The notes below the pieces were generated by a model, which was not told the DNA's origin, ran no database searches, and saw only the letters and a program-made list of their open reading frames with translations. From Burkholderia ubonensis subsp. mesacidophila (GTDB lineage Bacteria; Pseudomonadota; Gammaproteobacteria; Burkholderiales; Burkholderiaceae): a stretch of DNA of 64,000 nucleotides. Both the position numbers and the translations under genes were made by a program. This document shows, piece by piece, positions 16,339-24,844 of the stretch. The stretch is taken from positions 1,550,001 to 1,614,000 of the forward strand of contig NZ_CP020738.1 of NCBI RefSeq assembly GCF_002097715.1. Direction: 5' to 3'. The first letter of the stretch is position 1. Each line of letters begins with the position of its first letter.

Positions 16339-16740
16339 ATGCAGAGTTGGGCGCGTGCACGGACCAACGATGCGATGTCATCGATCAGCAGGGAGGTCGA
16401 AGAGAAGGCGCTGCTTCATAGCCGCCGTGCAATTGAGCGAGCGCTGCGTGAACATGTGCATGCGCTGCTGTCGCCTGAGGCAGACCCTGTTCCGTCGTGT
16501 CCGCGCTGCAAAGGGACCGTGATCGACAAAAAGGGATGTACGCACCGAAGCACTGGATGGTTGCCGACGTATCTTTATGCAGGTTGCGGCCAGTATTTCA
16601 ATCGCCCCGGTTTCATGCCGCTTGCTCATCGAGCGGTTGACCAATTCGATTTCAACGGGCAAGACGAGCGCGGACGACTGGTATGCGCCGGTTGCCGATC
16701 AAGCCGCCGGCGCCCGGCACGCCGAGCCCGGCGCGAGCGC
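16339..16740 (+). pseudogene. DUF746-type zinc-ribbon protein, truncated
   Basis: An ATG at 16339 opens a frame encoding RAIERALREHVHALLSPEAD, then CPRC and a second zinc-ribbon half (YAGCGQYFNR), as in the DUF746 proteins common in Burkholderia and often near mobile DNA. The second metal pair is altered (AGC instead of a CxxC), and after about residue 115 the frame simply runs on antisense through the convergent cupin gene. I therefore regard it as a truncated copy; the endpoint given is only where the cupin gene begins. Confidence 0.5.
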
Positions 16741-17166
16741 CTACTGACCCATCGCCGACTTGAGCGGCGCGTTCTCCCCCGTCAGCCCGAACACGACGAG
16801 CTGCGCCGGCTCGGTATCGCTCCCGTTGCGCGACACGAGATGCCGCGAGCCGGGCGGTTCATACCAGCCTTCGCCCGCGCGGTAGCGGCGCAGCGGCCCG
16901 TCGTTGACCTGCGACAGCACCTCACCCTTCGACACGACCGCGAACACCGAGCCGAGATGCCGATGCGGCTCGGACGCTTGGCCGGGCGCGTAGTCGACGG
17001 TGGCGACCACGGCCAGCTTGCCGGGCGCTTCGGGCACGGCCTGCTTCATGACGGGGCGGACGTTGTCCCCACTGCCGCCGCCGTCGTGCGCATGCGCGGC
17101 CGGCATCGTCGCGCCCAGCAAGAGCGCGGCGCACGCGGCGGCGCGCGCGAAAACGCTGCGAGTCAT
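16741..17166 (-). CDS. Exported cupin-domain protein
   Basis: A 141-residue protein with a Sec signal peptide (about residues 1-25, ending PAAHAHD) and a single cupin barrel containing the metal-ligand pattern EPHRHLGSVFAVVSKGEV and a second motif around YEPPGSRHLVSRN. The start at 17166 follows a good ribosome site (GGAG). It lies 10 bp downstream of the AhpD-like gene on the same strand, so the two are probably cotranscribed under the MocR regulator. The role is unknown; periplasmic cupins of this size bind a metal and may handle small organic substrates. Confidence 0.88.
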   Translation of the reverse strand: MTRSVFARAAACAALLLGATMPAAHAHDGGGSGDNVRPVMKQAVPEAPGKLAVVATVDYAPGQASEPHRHLGSVFAVVSKGEVLSQVNDGPLRRYRAGEGWYEPPGSRHLVSRNGSDTEPAQLVVFGLTGENAPLKSAMGQ

Positions 17167-17176
17167 GGCCGTCTCC

Positions 17177-17614
17177 TTACTCGGGCATCTTGCGGAACGC
17201 GATCGCGAAGCGATTCCACGCATTGATCGTCGTCACCAGCAGCGACAGGTCGAACAGCTCCTCGTCGCTGAAATGCGGCTGCACGGCTTCCCAGACGGCG
17301 TCCGGCACGTGGTTGTCCGCGACCAGCGTCAATGCCTCGGTCCATTCCAGCGCCGCGCGCTCCCGGTCGGTGAAGAACGGCGTCTCGCGCCACGCGACGA
17401 CGGTCGCGAGGCGGCGGTCGGTTTCGCCGCCCTTGCGCGCGTCGGTGGTGTGCATGTCCACGCAGAACGCGCAGCCGTTGATCTGCGACGCGCGCAGCCG
17501 CACGAGCTCGGCGAGCGGCTTCTCGATCGAGCTTTTGGCGAGGAATTCCTCGGCGTTGCGCATCACCTTGATGGCGTTCGGGCTGGCGGTGTAGAAGTTC
17601 AGGCGGGGTTGCAT
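17177..17614 (-). CDS. AhpD-like carboxymuconolactone decarboxylase family protein
   Basis: A 145-residue all-helical protein with the redox motif NGCAFCVDMH (Cys48, Cys51, His55) of AhpD-like alkylhydroperoxidases and the conserved helical pattern around LVRLRASQ. Such proteins reduce peroxides or act in a peroxidase-linked disulfide relay. The ATG at 17614 gives the family's usual length. It is in a same-strand group with the MocR regulator upstream and the exported cupin downstream. Confidence 0.92.
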   Translation of the reverse strand: MQPRLNFYTASPNAIKVMRNAEEFLAKSSIEKPLAELVRLRASQINGCAFCVDMHTTDARKGGETDRRLATVVAWRETPFFTDRERAALEWTEALTLVADNHVPDAVWEAVQPHFSDEELFDLSLLVTTINAWNRFAIAFRKMPE

Positions 17615-17730
17615 AACAGGTCCTCGTTCGGTTGATGCGCATGGCGGCGCGACAGGACCCAGATTAACGAGCGGGCTGGCCTGCTGGAATGACCAATTTT
17701 TAGTAAATCGAGGTAGCCAGTGCATCGCGA

Positions 17731-19191
17731 TCAGACGCCCGCCCGCAGCAGCGCGGCGAGCTGCGCGAGCGCCGTATCGATGCGCGTCGCGTCGATCCCG
17801 CCGTAACCGAACAGCAGGCCGGCCTGGCGCGGCGCGTCGGCGTGGAAGGCTGTGATGCCGTACAGCCCGATGTCGTGCGCGCGCGCCGCGGCGATCAGCG
17901 CGGCCTCGTCGACGCCGGCCCTGAGGCGCGCGGCGAGGTGGATGCCCGCAGCCGGCACGATCGCGTCGAGCCACGGCGCGAGGTCGCTGCGCAGGTGCGC
18001 GAGCAGCACCTTGCGCCGCGCGTCGTAGTGCTTCTGCACGCGGCGCAGGTGGCGCGCGAAATCGCCGTCGAGCATGAAGCGGGCGAGCGCGGTCTGGGTC
18101 AGCGTGCAGGTATGCCAGTCGACGATCTGCTTCGCCTTGCACAGCGCAGGGTGCAGCGCGGCCGGCGGAATCGCGTAGCCGATCCGCAGCTCGGGAAAGA
18201 TCGTCTTCGAGAACGTGCCGACGTAGGCGACGAGGCCCGCGCGGTCGAGGTTCTTCAGCGATTCCATCGGACGTCCCTCGAAGCGGAACTCGCCGTCGTA
18301 GTCGTCCTCGATGATGACGGCCCGCCGCCGCTGCGCCCATTCGAGCAGCGCGACGCGCCGCTCCAGGCTCATCGGCATGCCGAGCGGGAACTGGTGCGAC
18401 GGCGTCACGTAGACGAGGCGCGCGTCGTCGGGCAGCCGGTCGGCGACGAGCCCGTGCGCGTCGACCGGCACGCCGACCACCGTTGCGCCGAGCGACGCGA
18501 ACGCGGCGCGCGCCGGCGGGTAGCCGGGGTCCTCGACCGCAACGACGTCGCCGGGCCGCACGACGACGCGCGCGAGCACGTCGAGCGCCTGCTGCGCGCC
18601 TTGCGTGACGATCACGTCCTGCCAGTTGCAGGCGACCGCGCGGCTGAACGCGACGTAGCGCGCGATCGCGAGCCGCAGCTGCTGGTCGCCGGCCGGGTCG
18701 TGATACTGGCCCGGGCCGCGCGCCTGCAGGCGCAGCGCGTGGTGCAGGCAGCGCCGCCACGCGTCGAACGGGAACAGCGTCTTGTCGGTCACGCCGCCGC
18801 GGAAATCGAAGCCGAGCGCGGGCAGCGGCTCGGGCATCGCCAGCGCGTCGGGCACGTCGTCCCATACCGCGCGCGCGGTCGGCGCGTCGGCCGGGCGGCG
18901 GTCCGCGGCGATCGCCGGCACGGCCGCGGCCGGCCCGTGCGGCACGCGCGCGAGGCCGTCGGCGACGAACGTGCCGTCGCCGCGCCGCGTGTGCAGGTAG
19001 CCTTCGGCGACGAGCTGCTCGAACGCGTCGAGCGTCGTCTTGCGCGACACGCCGAGCTGCACGGCGAGATCGCGGGTGGACGGCAGCCTCGCGCCGCCCG
19101 CGAGACGCCCGTCGACGATCGCGGCGCGCAGTTGCCGGAAGATCTGGCCGGTCAGGTCGTGACGGCCGTCGATTCGGATCGCGATGTCCAT
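17731..19191 (-). CDS. MocR/PdxR-type GntR-aminotransferase transcriptional regulator
   Basis: A 486-residue regulator. Residues ~11-78 are a GntR winged helix (LPSTRDLAVQLGVSRKTTLD), and ~115-480 an aminotransferase fold type I domain with the PLP lysine in GTFSKTIFPELRIGY (Lys329) and the conserved EDDYDGEFR segment. Such proteins bind PLP-linked amino compounds and switch nearby genes. The ATG at 19191 was chosen; upstream in-frame codons lie in the intergenic DNA. It precedes the AhpD-like and cupin genes on the same strand, which are its probable targets. Confidence 0.93.
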   Translation of the reverse strand: MDIAIRIDGRHDLTGQIFRQLRAAIVDGRLAGGARLPSTRDLAVQLGVSRKTTLDAFEQLVAEGYLHTRRGDGTFVADGLARVPHGPAAAVPAIAADRRPADAPTARAVWDDVPDALAMPEPLPALGFDFRGGVTDKTLFPFDAWRRCLHHALRLQARGPGQYHDPAGDQQLRLAIARYVAFSRAVACNWQDVIVTQGAQQALDVLARVVVRPGDVVAVEDPGYPPARAAFASLGATVVGVPVDAHGLVADRLPDDARLVYVTPSHQFPLGMPMSLERRVALLEWAQRRRAVIIEDDYDGEFRFEGRPMESLKNLDRAGLVAYVGTFSKTIFPELRIGYAIPPAALHPALCKAKQIVDWHTCTLTQTALARFMLDGDFARHLRRVQKHYDARRKVLLAHLRSDLAPWLDAIVPAAGIHLAARLRAGVDEAALIAAARAHDIGLYGITAFHADAPRQAGLLFGYGGIDATRIDTALAQLAALLRAGV

Positions 19192-19409
19192 CGCAGTGGC
19201 TACCTCATGTTCGAAGATTTCGCCGAAATCGGCATACCGCGAGTATGCCGCCGGACAGGCCATGCGTCGCGATTCGCCACCGAATGGACAGTCGACCGGC
19301 TGACGCGTGTGCGTCGGCCGCCGCCAGCGGTGCGCACGGCCGTTTCAGGGTTGGACCGCCGCGCGAGGCTGCCTTACGATGCACGGCGTCCCCAGACCGG
19401 AGTGTCGTC

Positions 19410-20327
19410 ATGTTGTCGGAAGAAGAACTTGCATTGCTCGACGCGATCCGCGCGACCGGCAGCCTGTCGCGCGCGGCGGCGCGCCTCGGCAAGGCGCCGT
19501 CGACGGTGTCGCATGCGGCGCGGCAACTCGAGTCGCGCTTCGACGCGCTGTTGTTCGACCGGCGCCGCTACCGGTTGCAGCTCACGCCTGCCGGCCAGTT
19601 GCTCGCCGACGAGGCGTCGCGCCTGATGCTGGATGTCGCGCGGCTTGCGCAGCGGGTGCGGCAGGTCGCAAGCGGCTGGGAGGACCGGCTGTGGATCGCC
19701 AGCGACGAGCTGATCGAGTTCGAGTCGATCGTGCCGGTGATCCGCGCGTTCGATGCGCTCGGTTCGGGCGTGTCGCTGCGCTTCACGCACGAGGTGCTGG
19801 GCGGCACGTGGGAAGCGCTGCGCGACGGCCGCGCCGACCTGATCGTCGGTGCGACCAACGAACCGCCGGCGATCCCGGGGCTCAAGTGGTTCGAACTCGG
19901 CGCGCTCGACTGGGTGTTCGCGGTGGCGCCGCGCCATCCGCTCGCGGCGGCGCCCGGCCCCCTGACGCGCGACATGATCGGCGCACATCGCGCGGTCGTG
20001 GTCGCGGATTCGTCGCGGCTTGGCGCGGGCCGCGCGTACGGCGTGCTTGGCGGGCAGGCGGTGCTGGCCGTGCCGTCGATGCGGGCGAAGATCCTTGCGC
20101 AACGCGACGGGCTCGGCATCGGCTGGGTGCCGCGACATCGCGCGGGTACGCTGCTCGCGCGCGGCGAGCTGGTCGAGAAACCGACCGCCGATCCGCGCGA
20201 ACCGAACGTGATGTATGTCGCGTGGCGTAGCGACCGGGAAGGGCGGGCGCTGCAATGGTGGGTCGACGAGCTGCGCGAAGCGCATCTGGCGCGGCGGCTG
20301 CTCGACGGGATCGACGTCTTGCCATAG
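19410..20327 (+). CDS. LysR-family transcriptional regulator
   Basis: A 305-residue protein with an N-terminal winged helix (ALLDAIRATGSLSRAAARLG, STVSHAARQLE; residues ~5-60) and a periplasmic-binding-protein-like co-inducer domain (DRLWIASDE, GRADLIVGAT). Unlike many LysR genes it is not divergent from but directly upstream of, and codirectional with, an SDR gene starting 149 bp later, which it may control through the dyads between them. The start at 19410 gives the standard LysR N-terminus; longer frames upstream are spurious. Confidence 0.93.
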   Translation: MLSEEELALLDAIRATGSLSRAAARLGKAPSTVSHAARQLESRFDALLFDRRRYRLQLTPAGQLLADEASRLMLDVARLAQRVRQVASGWEDRLWIASDELIEFESIVPVIRAFDALGSGVSLRFTHEVLGGTWEALRDGRADLIVGATNEPPAIPGLKWFELGALDWVFAVAPRHPLAAAPGPLTRDMIGAHRAVVVADSSRLGAGRAYGVLGGQAVLAVPSMRAKILAQRDGLGIGWVPRHRAGTLLARGELVEKPTADPREPNVMYVAWRSDREGRALQWWVDELREAHLARRLLDGIDVLP

Positions 20328-20365
20328 TCGGGCGCCGGGAGGCCGGTACGCTGCCGGGCGCACGA

Positions 20366-20395
20366 TCGAACGTTCGAAGTTTTCGAACATGTTCG
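20366..20395. promoter_or_regulatory. Clustered palindromes upstream of the SDR gene (candidate operator)
   Basis: Two perfect palindromes, CGAACGTTCG (20367-20376) and CGAACATGTTCG (20384-20395), sit 7 bp apart, and their inner arms form a third dyad TTCGAA-gtt-TTCGAA. They lie between the LysR gene and the SDR gene. Such symmetric density is unlikely by chance and suggests a regulator-binding site controlling the SDR. Confidence 0.45.
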
Positions 20396-20475
20396 CCGCG
20401 CACGCGGCACGGCAACGCGCGGCTTCACGCGCATCATGCGTTCACGGTCATTCAACCGGTTCACTGGAGAACAAC

Positions 20476-21225
20476 ATGGAACGCTTTATCGGCAAAACGG
20501 TGCTCGTCACGGGCGGTAGCAGCGGGATTGGCCTCGCGGCCGCACAGGCTTACGCGGCGGAAGGCGCGCGCGTGATCATCACGGGGCGCGATCCGCAGAC
20601 GCTCGACACCGCGCGGCGCACGCTCGGCGGCGATGCGCTCGCGATCCGCAACGACGCGAGCAGCGTCGCGGCGGCCCGCGAACTGGCGGACGCGATCGCC
20701 GCGGCGGGCGCACGGCTCGATGCGGTATTCATCAACGCGGGGATCGCGAAACTCGTGCCGTTCCAGGAGTCCGACGAAGCGTTCTGGGATCGCGTGTTCG
20801 ACACCAACGTGAAGGGCGCGTACTTCCAGATCCAGGCGCTCGTTCCGTTGCTGAACCGGGGGGCGTCGATCGTCCTCAACGGCTCGATCAACGCGCATGC
20901 CGGCATGCCGGGCACATCGGTCTACGCGGCGAGCAAGGCGGCGCTCGCGTCGCTCGCGAAGACGCTGTCGACGGAACTGCTGCCGAACGGCGTGCGCGTG
21001 AATGTCGTCAGCCCGGGGCCGGTCGAGACGCCGCTATACGACAAGCTCGGGTTCGACGCCGCGACGCTCGAGGCGACCGCCGGGAAAATCCGGGCGCTCG
21101 TGCCGATCGGCCGGTTCGGCACGCCGGCGGAGATCGCATCGACCGTGCTGCACCTGAGCGCGGCGGAATCGGCGTTCATCGTCGGCGCGGACATCATCGC
21201 ATCGGGCGGGATGGGCGTGCTTTGA
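20476..21225 (+). CDS. Classical short-chain dehydrogenase/reductase
   Basis: A 249-residue SDR with the cofactor motif TGGSSGIG (residues 12-19), NAG at about 88-90, catalytic Ser137, Tyr150 and Lys154 (YAASK) and the PGPVETP segment after strand 6. ITGRD after strand 2 suggests NADP(H) preference because an Arg follows the glycine. The substrate cannot be read from the sequence. It follows the LysR gene on the same strand. Confidence 0.93.
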   Translation: MERFIGKTVLVTGGSSGIGLAAAQAYAAEGARVIITGRDPQTLDTARRTLGGDALAIRNDASSVAAARELADAIAAAGARLDAVFINAGIAKLVPFQESDEAFWDRVFDTNVKGAYFQIQALVPLLNRGASIVLNGSINAHAGMPGTSVYAASKAALASLAKTLSTELLPNGVRVNVVSPGPVETPLYDKLGFDAATLEATAGKIRALVPIGRFGTPAEIASTVLHLSAAESAFIVGADIIASGGMGVL

Positions 21226-21291
21226 CGGAGCGGGCCGGCCGGCGCTGGCCGGCTCGCGTACCCGCCGCGGCGCGATTGCCGGCCGGGATGC

Positions 21292-22953
21292 TCACTGCGC
21301 GCAGCACGCCCGATCTGCCCGGCATGTGCGATCGGCATCGTCCTGCCGAGCGAGATTCGTCACCGTCAGCCCGCCGAACGTCGCGCCGCCATGCTCCGCG
21401 AACACGGCGACGCGGTCGGCGTCGCCGGGCGGGAAGATCAGGTCGGTGATCGCGGTGCGGCCGTGGCCGGCGAACACTTCGACCGAGCCGCGATCGACGA
21501 CGATCTCGAGCGTCAGGCGGCCATGATCGAGCGGCAGGTTCACGATGTGCTGGCGGCTGAACGCGTTGGAAAAATTCGCCTCGCCCGATTGCGACCGGTC
21601 GAGCGTCAATGTCTGCTTCGCCGTGTCGTAGACGATCCGCGTGCCGATCGCGCCATCCGCCGAGCGCCGCACGACGAGCCCTGCGCGGGCGGCCGACTGC
21701 GTCGTGAGCGTCAGCGTGATCCGTTGCACCGTGCCGCGCGTCGCGGCCGGCAGTTCGCGCGTCGCCGACGCGACGCTCACATCGCCGAGATGCGTCGAGG
21801 GCCGGTCGTCCGCCCACGCATCGAATGCGGGAGCCGGCGTGACGACGAGCCGCGGCTCGCCGTCGATCGTCTTCAGCGCGAACGCGCGCGGCAGCGTCAT
21901 CGCGCCGCGCCACGGCGTGGTCGGCGCCTTGGCCGCATAGTCCCAGTTGCTCATCCACGCGATCCCGACCGGTTGCGCGCCCGGCGCGCCGGAGAACGTG
22001 CCGGCCGCGTAGAAGTCCGCGCCGTGATCGACCCAGCGGAATTGCACGGGATCGGCGCCGGCGGGCGCGACGCGCTCGGGCGTGAAGGTGCGGCCGTCGA
22101 AGTCGCCGACGAAATACATCGCCCCCGAGCCGCCCGCGATCGACCACGGATTGACATTGACGATCATCACCCACCTGATTCGCGCCGGATCGCCGTCGAG
22201 CGGCAATGGAATCAGGTCGGGCATTTCCCACAGCGCGCCGTCGTGCGGCACGCCGGGGAGCGTGAAGTCGCTCAGGAACGCCCAGTGGATCAGGTCGTCG
22301 GAGCGGTACAGCTTCACGACCTGCGCATCGGCGACGACCGTCGTCATCAGCCAGTACCCGCCCGGCGCGTACCACGACACCTTCGGGTCGCGGAACTGCT
22401 TCGATTCCGGATCGAGCGTGAGCACCGGGTTGTGCGCGTACGGCAGCCAGGTCGCGCCGTGATCGACGCTGTACGCGAGCGACTGCGCCTGGGTGCCGGG
22501 CGCGTGGCCGGAACCTGCCTTGTAGACGCTCGTATACAACGCGACGAGCGGCGCCTGCCCCGGCGCGCCGAGGCCGGACGTGTTGCGGGTATCGGCGACG
22601 ATCGAGCCGGAGAAGAATTCCTCGGTCGCGTTCGCGTGCATCGCGACCGGCTGCTCGCGCCAGTGGACGAGGTCGGTGCTGATGGCGTGGCCCCAGGACA
22701 TGTTGCCCCAGTCGTTGCCGGCCGGATTGAACTGATAGAACAGGTGATAGCGGCCGTTCTCGTAGACGAGGCCGTTGGGATCGTTCATCCAGTTGCGCCG
22801 CGGCGTGTAGTGGATCGCGGGCCGCCATTGCGGCGTGCCGTCGGCGGCGGGCGCGGCGCAGGGGGCGATGTATGGCGCGGCGGCGTGCGCGCCGGCCGTG
22901 CACGCGAGCAGCAGCGCCGTGCGAAAGGGAAAGCGGGGTAGCGTGAATCTCAT
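21292..22953 (-). CDS. Exported glycoside hydrolase family 32 levanase/exo-inulinase-type fructan hydrolase
   Basis: A 553-residue secreted enzyme. A Sec signal peptide ends near residue 24 (AGAHA). The GH32 nucleophile motif WMNDPNG is at about 55-61 (Asp58), the transition-state stabiliser in FRDPK, and the acid/base in the WEMPDL segment. A C-terminal beta-sandwich (~380-553) completes the GH32 layout. GH32 enzymes hydrolyse beta-fructosides (sucrose, levan, inulin). It follows the levansucrase gene at 139 bp on the same strand, so the pair can make and then degrade levan. The start chosen gives the signal peptide; an in-frame Met further upstream adds only Arg-rich residues. Confidence 0.93.
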   Translation of the reverse strand: MRFTLPRFPFRTALLLACTAGAHAAAPYIAPCAAPAADGTPQWRPAIHYTPRRNWMNDPNGLVYENGRYHLFYQFNPAGNDWGNMSWGHAISTDLVHWREQPVAMHANATEEFFSGSIVADTRNTSGLGAPGQAPLVALYTSVYKAGSGHAPGTQAQSLAYSVDHGATWLPYAHNPVLTLDPESKQFRDPKVSWYAPGGYWLMTTVVADAQVVKLYRSDDLIHWAFLSDFTLPGVPHDGALWEMPDLIPLPLDGDPARIRWVMIVNVNPWSIAGGSGAMYFVGDFDGRTFTPERVAPAGADPVQFRWVDHGADFYAAGTFSGAPGAQPVGIAWMSNWDYAAKAPTTPWRGAMTLPRAFALKTIDGEPRLVVTPAPAFDAWADDRPSTHLGDVSVASATRELPAATRGTVQRITLTLTTQSAARAGLVVRRSADGAIGTRIVYDTAKQTLTLDRSQSGEANFSNAFSRQHIVNLPLDHGRLTLEIVVDRGSVEVFAGHGRTAITDLIFPPGDADRVAVFAEHGGATFGGLTVTNLARQDDADRTCRADRACCAQ

Positions 22954-23092
22954 GCGTGGTTCCAGGCTGCGTTCGGCAAAGCGGACCGCCGCGCGCTGCG
23001 CGCCGGATGCGGATTGGCGGCGCCGCGCGCGGCAGGCAGAGGGTGACGGCGGGACGCGCGCACGGGACACGCCCGATGCGCGCGCCTGCGCA

Positions 23093-24670
23093 TTACTGCG
23101 CGTTGCCGTCGTTGTGGCCGGGACCTTGCGCGGGCAGGTTCGCCGGGATGTCGCCGTAGCCGCCGAGACCGCCGCGGCCGTACTTGCGGTCGACCGCCGT
23201 CGACGTGCCGTTGATGTTGACCTTCACCGTGGGCGCGAGCGTGCCGCCGCGGCGCGGGCCGATCGCGTCGATGAACGACTCGACGCGCCCGCCCGGCATC
23301 ACGTAGTGCGAATACGACTGGAATTCGCGCGGGTTCTGGTTCGGGTCCTGATAGTACGGCTGGCCGGCCGGCGCCGAGAAGTCGGTCGGGTTGCCGAGCA
23401 CGAGGCCGCTGCCGCCGTTCAGCGGCAGGAAGTCGCTGCGGATGCCGTTGCCGACGAAGCCGTACACGCCGTCCGGGCCGTCGACGCCCGCCGCCATCGT
23501 GTTGCGGTGGCTGATCGTGAACAGGTAGTACTTGCCGTCCTTCAGGTAGATCTGCGGACGCTCGGTCTGGTCGTCCACGCAGTTCGCCGACAGGATCGGC
23601 GGCAGGAACTTCCATTCGGTCAGCTGCGGGTTCGTCGCGACCGCGAGGCCGACGTTGGCCTTTTGATACACTGCGCCCGAATTCATCACCGCGTTGAGGT
23701 CTTCCCTGTACGGATCGTTGGGCGCGTAGCCGAGGTCGGCTTCGGTGCAGGTGCGCGCGCCGCGCGGGCCGCCCGTGTTGCCCTCGAACACCATGTAGGT
23801 CTTGCCCGGGTGCGCGGGGTCGGTGAACACGAACGGGTCGCGGAACGAGAAGTAGGTGTTCTGCTGGCCCGTCTGGTAGTAGTTGCCGTCCGGCTGCAGC
23901 AACGCCTTGTGATCGTCGAAGCCGCTGAACCACACGTGCTTGTCGTCGGCGTGGATGTGGCCGTCGGCGCGCGTGATGATCGCCTGCGGCGGCGTGATGT
24001 CGGCGCCGCCCGGCGCCGAGCGGTTGAACGACGTCGCGGTGTAGTACAGGCTGACGTTGTCGCCGTGCGTGAGGCGCGCGGAGCCCGACCATTCGGCGTT
24101 GTTGGTCATCGGCGCGGTGCCGAACACCTTGGCGCTCGCGCCGTCCGGGAACAGGTGGCCGCCCCAGGTCCAGCCGCCGTTCGCCGGCCGCTGCGACGCG
24201 GGAATGCCCGCGCGGCGGTAGAAGAAGCCGATCCGCGCGTGCACGTGGCGGTCGTCGAACGTGTAGCCGGCATGCGGGTCGGCGGTGAGCGAGAAGATCA
24301 CCTCCCAGCCCTTGTAGCTGAGCTGGTTCGCGCGCAGGTCGGCGAGGGGCCACGTGTCCCAGACCCAGACGTTCGAGTTGATCAGCGGGAAATCCTGCGG
24401 GATGTCCGGCATCGTCAGCGCTTGCGGCAGCGAATTCCGGTCGGCGCCGGCGGTGTGCGACTGCGCGACGATCTGGCGGATGTCGGCGCGGGTCCAGCGC
24501 ATCGTGAAGCTGCTGTCGGGATCGTAGGCCTGCTGCGAGTGGGGCGTGGGCATGGGCGCGCGCGTGCCGCCGGACTGCGCGTGCGCGACGGCCGCGAAGG
24601 CGGCGAGTGCGCCGCCAGCGAGCAGCAAACGTTTGCCCGAGAGCGAGCGGAAAAGGGGAAAGTAAGTCAT
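23093..24670 (-). CDS. sacB: Secreted levansucrase, glycoside hydrolase family 68
   Basis: A 525-residue secreted fructosyltransferase. The signal peptide ends near residue 31 (AAVAHAQ). GH68 catalytic residues are visible: nucleophile Asp105 in VWVWDTWP, stabiliser Asp278 in FRDPF, and acid/base Glu370 in QTERPQIY. The length and the inserted loops resemble Gram-negative levansucrases. The enzyme cleaves sucrose and polymerises fructose into levan outside the cell. It is the first gene of a probable operon with the GH32 levanase and is divergent from a LacI-type repressor. Confidence 0.95.
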   Translation of the reverse strand: MTYFPLFRSLSGKRLLLAGGALAAFAAVAHAQSGGTRAPMPTPHSQQAYDPDSSFTMRWTRADIRQIVAQSHTAGADRNSLPQALTMPDIPQDFPLINSNVWVWDTWPLADLRANQLSYKGWEVIFSLTADPHAGYTFDDRHVHARIGFFYRRAGIPASQRPANGGWTWGGHLFPDGASAKVFGTAPMTNNAEWSGSARLTHGDNVSLYYTATSFNRSAPGGADITPPQAIITRADGHIHADDKHVWFSGFDDHKALLQPDGNYYQTGQQNTYFSFRDPFVFTDPAHPGKTYMVFEGNTGGPRGARTCTEADLGYAPNDPYREDLNAVMNSGAVYQKANVGLAVATNPQLTEWKFLPPILSANCVDDQTERPQIYLKDGKYYLFTISHRNTMAAGVDGPDGVYGFVGNGIRSDFLPLNGGSGLVLGNPTDFSAPAGQPYYQDPNQNPREFQSYSHYVMPGGRVESFIDAIGPRRGGTLAPTVKVNINGTSTAVDRKYGRGGLGGYGDIPANLPAQGPGHNDGNAQ

Positions 24671-24724
24671 CTCGGCGTTGTTTCGATTGACGGTGAAAGG
24701 GAACAGCTGAGGGTGGCATCGATG

Positions 24725-24764
24725 TCCAAACCGGTTCGGATGCTATTTCAAACCGGTTTGGAAA
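24725..24764. promoter_or_regulatory. Paired LacI-type operators between sacB and its repressor
   Basis: Two near-perfect palindromes, TCCAAACCGGTTCGGA (24725-24740) and TTTCAAACCGGTTTGGAA (24746-24763), share the core CAAACCGGTTtG. Their centres are 22 bp apart, about two helical turns, so two repressor dimers would sit on the same DNA face. The central CG step and the flanking AAACC/GGTTT arms are typical of LacI-family operators. They lie in the 174-bp divergent gap. Confidence 0.75.
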
Positions 24765-24844
24765 TCAAAAGATATTTATTTGACGGTAATGCTTACCAGG
24801 CGGAAATAATTGCCCGGAACGGAGTCGGCCGGGTGCAACGTGAA

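Noticed and set aside
16741..17226. Continuation of the DUF746 frame to 17226
   Set aside because: Past about 16740 it is antisense to the exported cupin and AhpD-like genes and loses any protein-like character.
21235..21254. GCCGGCC-rich hairpin between the SDR and levanase genes as a terminator
   Set aside because: The stem is imperfect in context and no T-tract follows on either strand; GC-rich DNA makes such stems common.
22835..24844. Long plus-strand extension in front of the LacI gene
   Set aside because: It reads antisense through the levansucrase gene; the LacI helix-turn-helix starts at 24845 or 24860.
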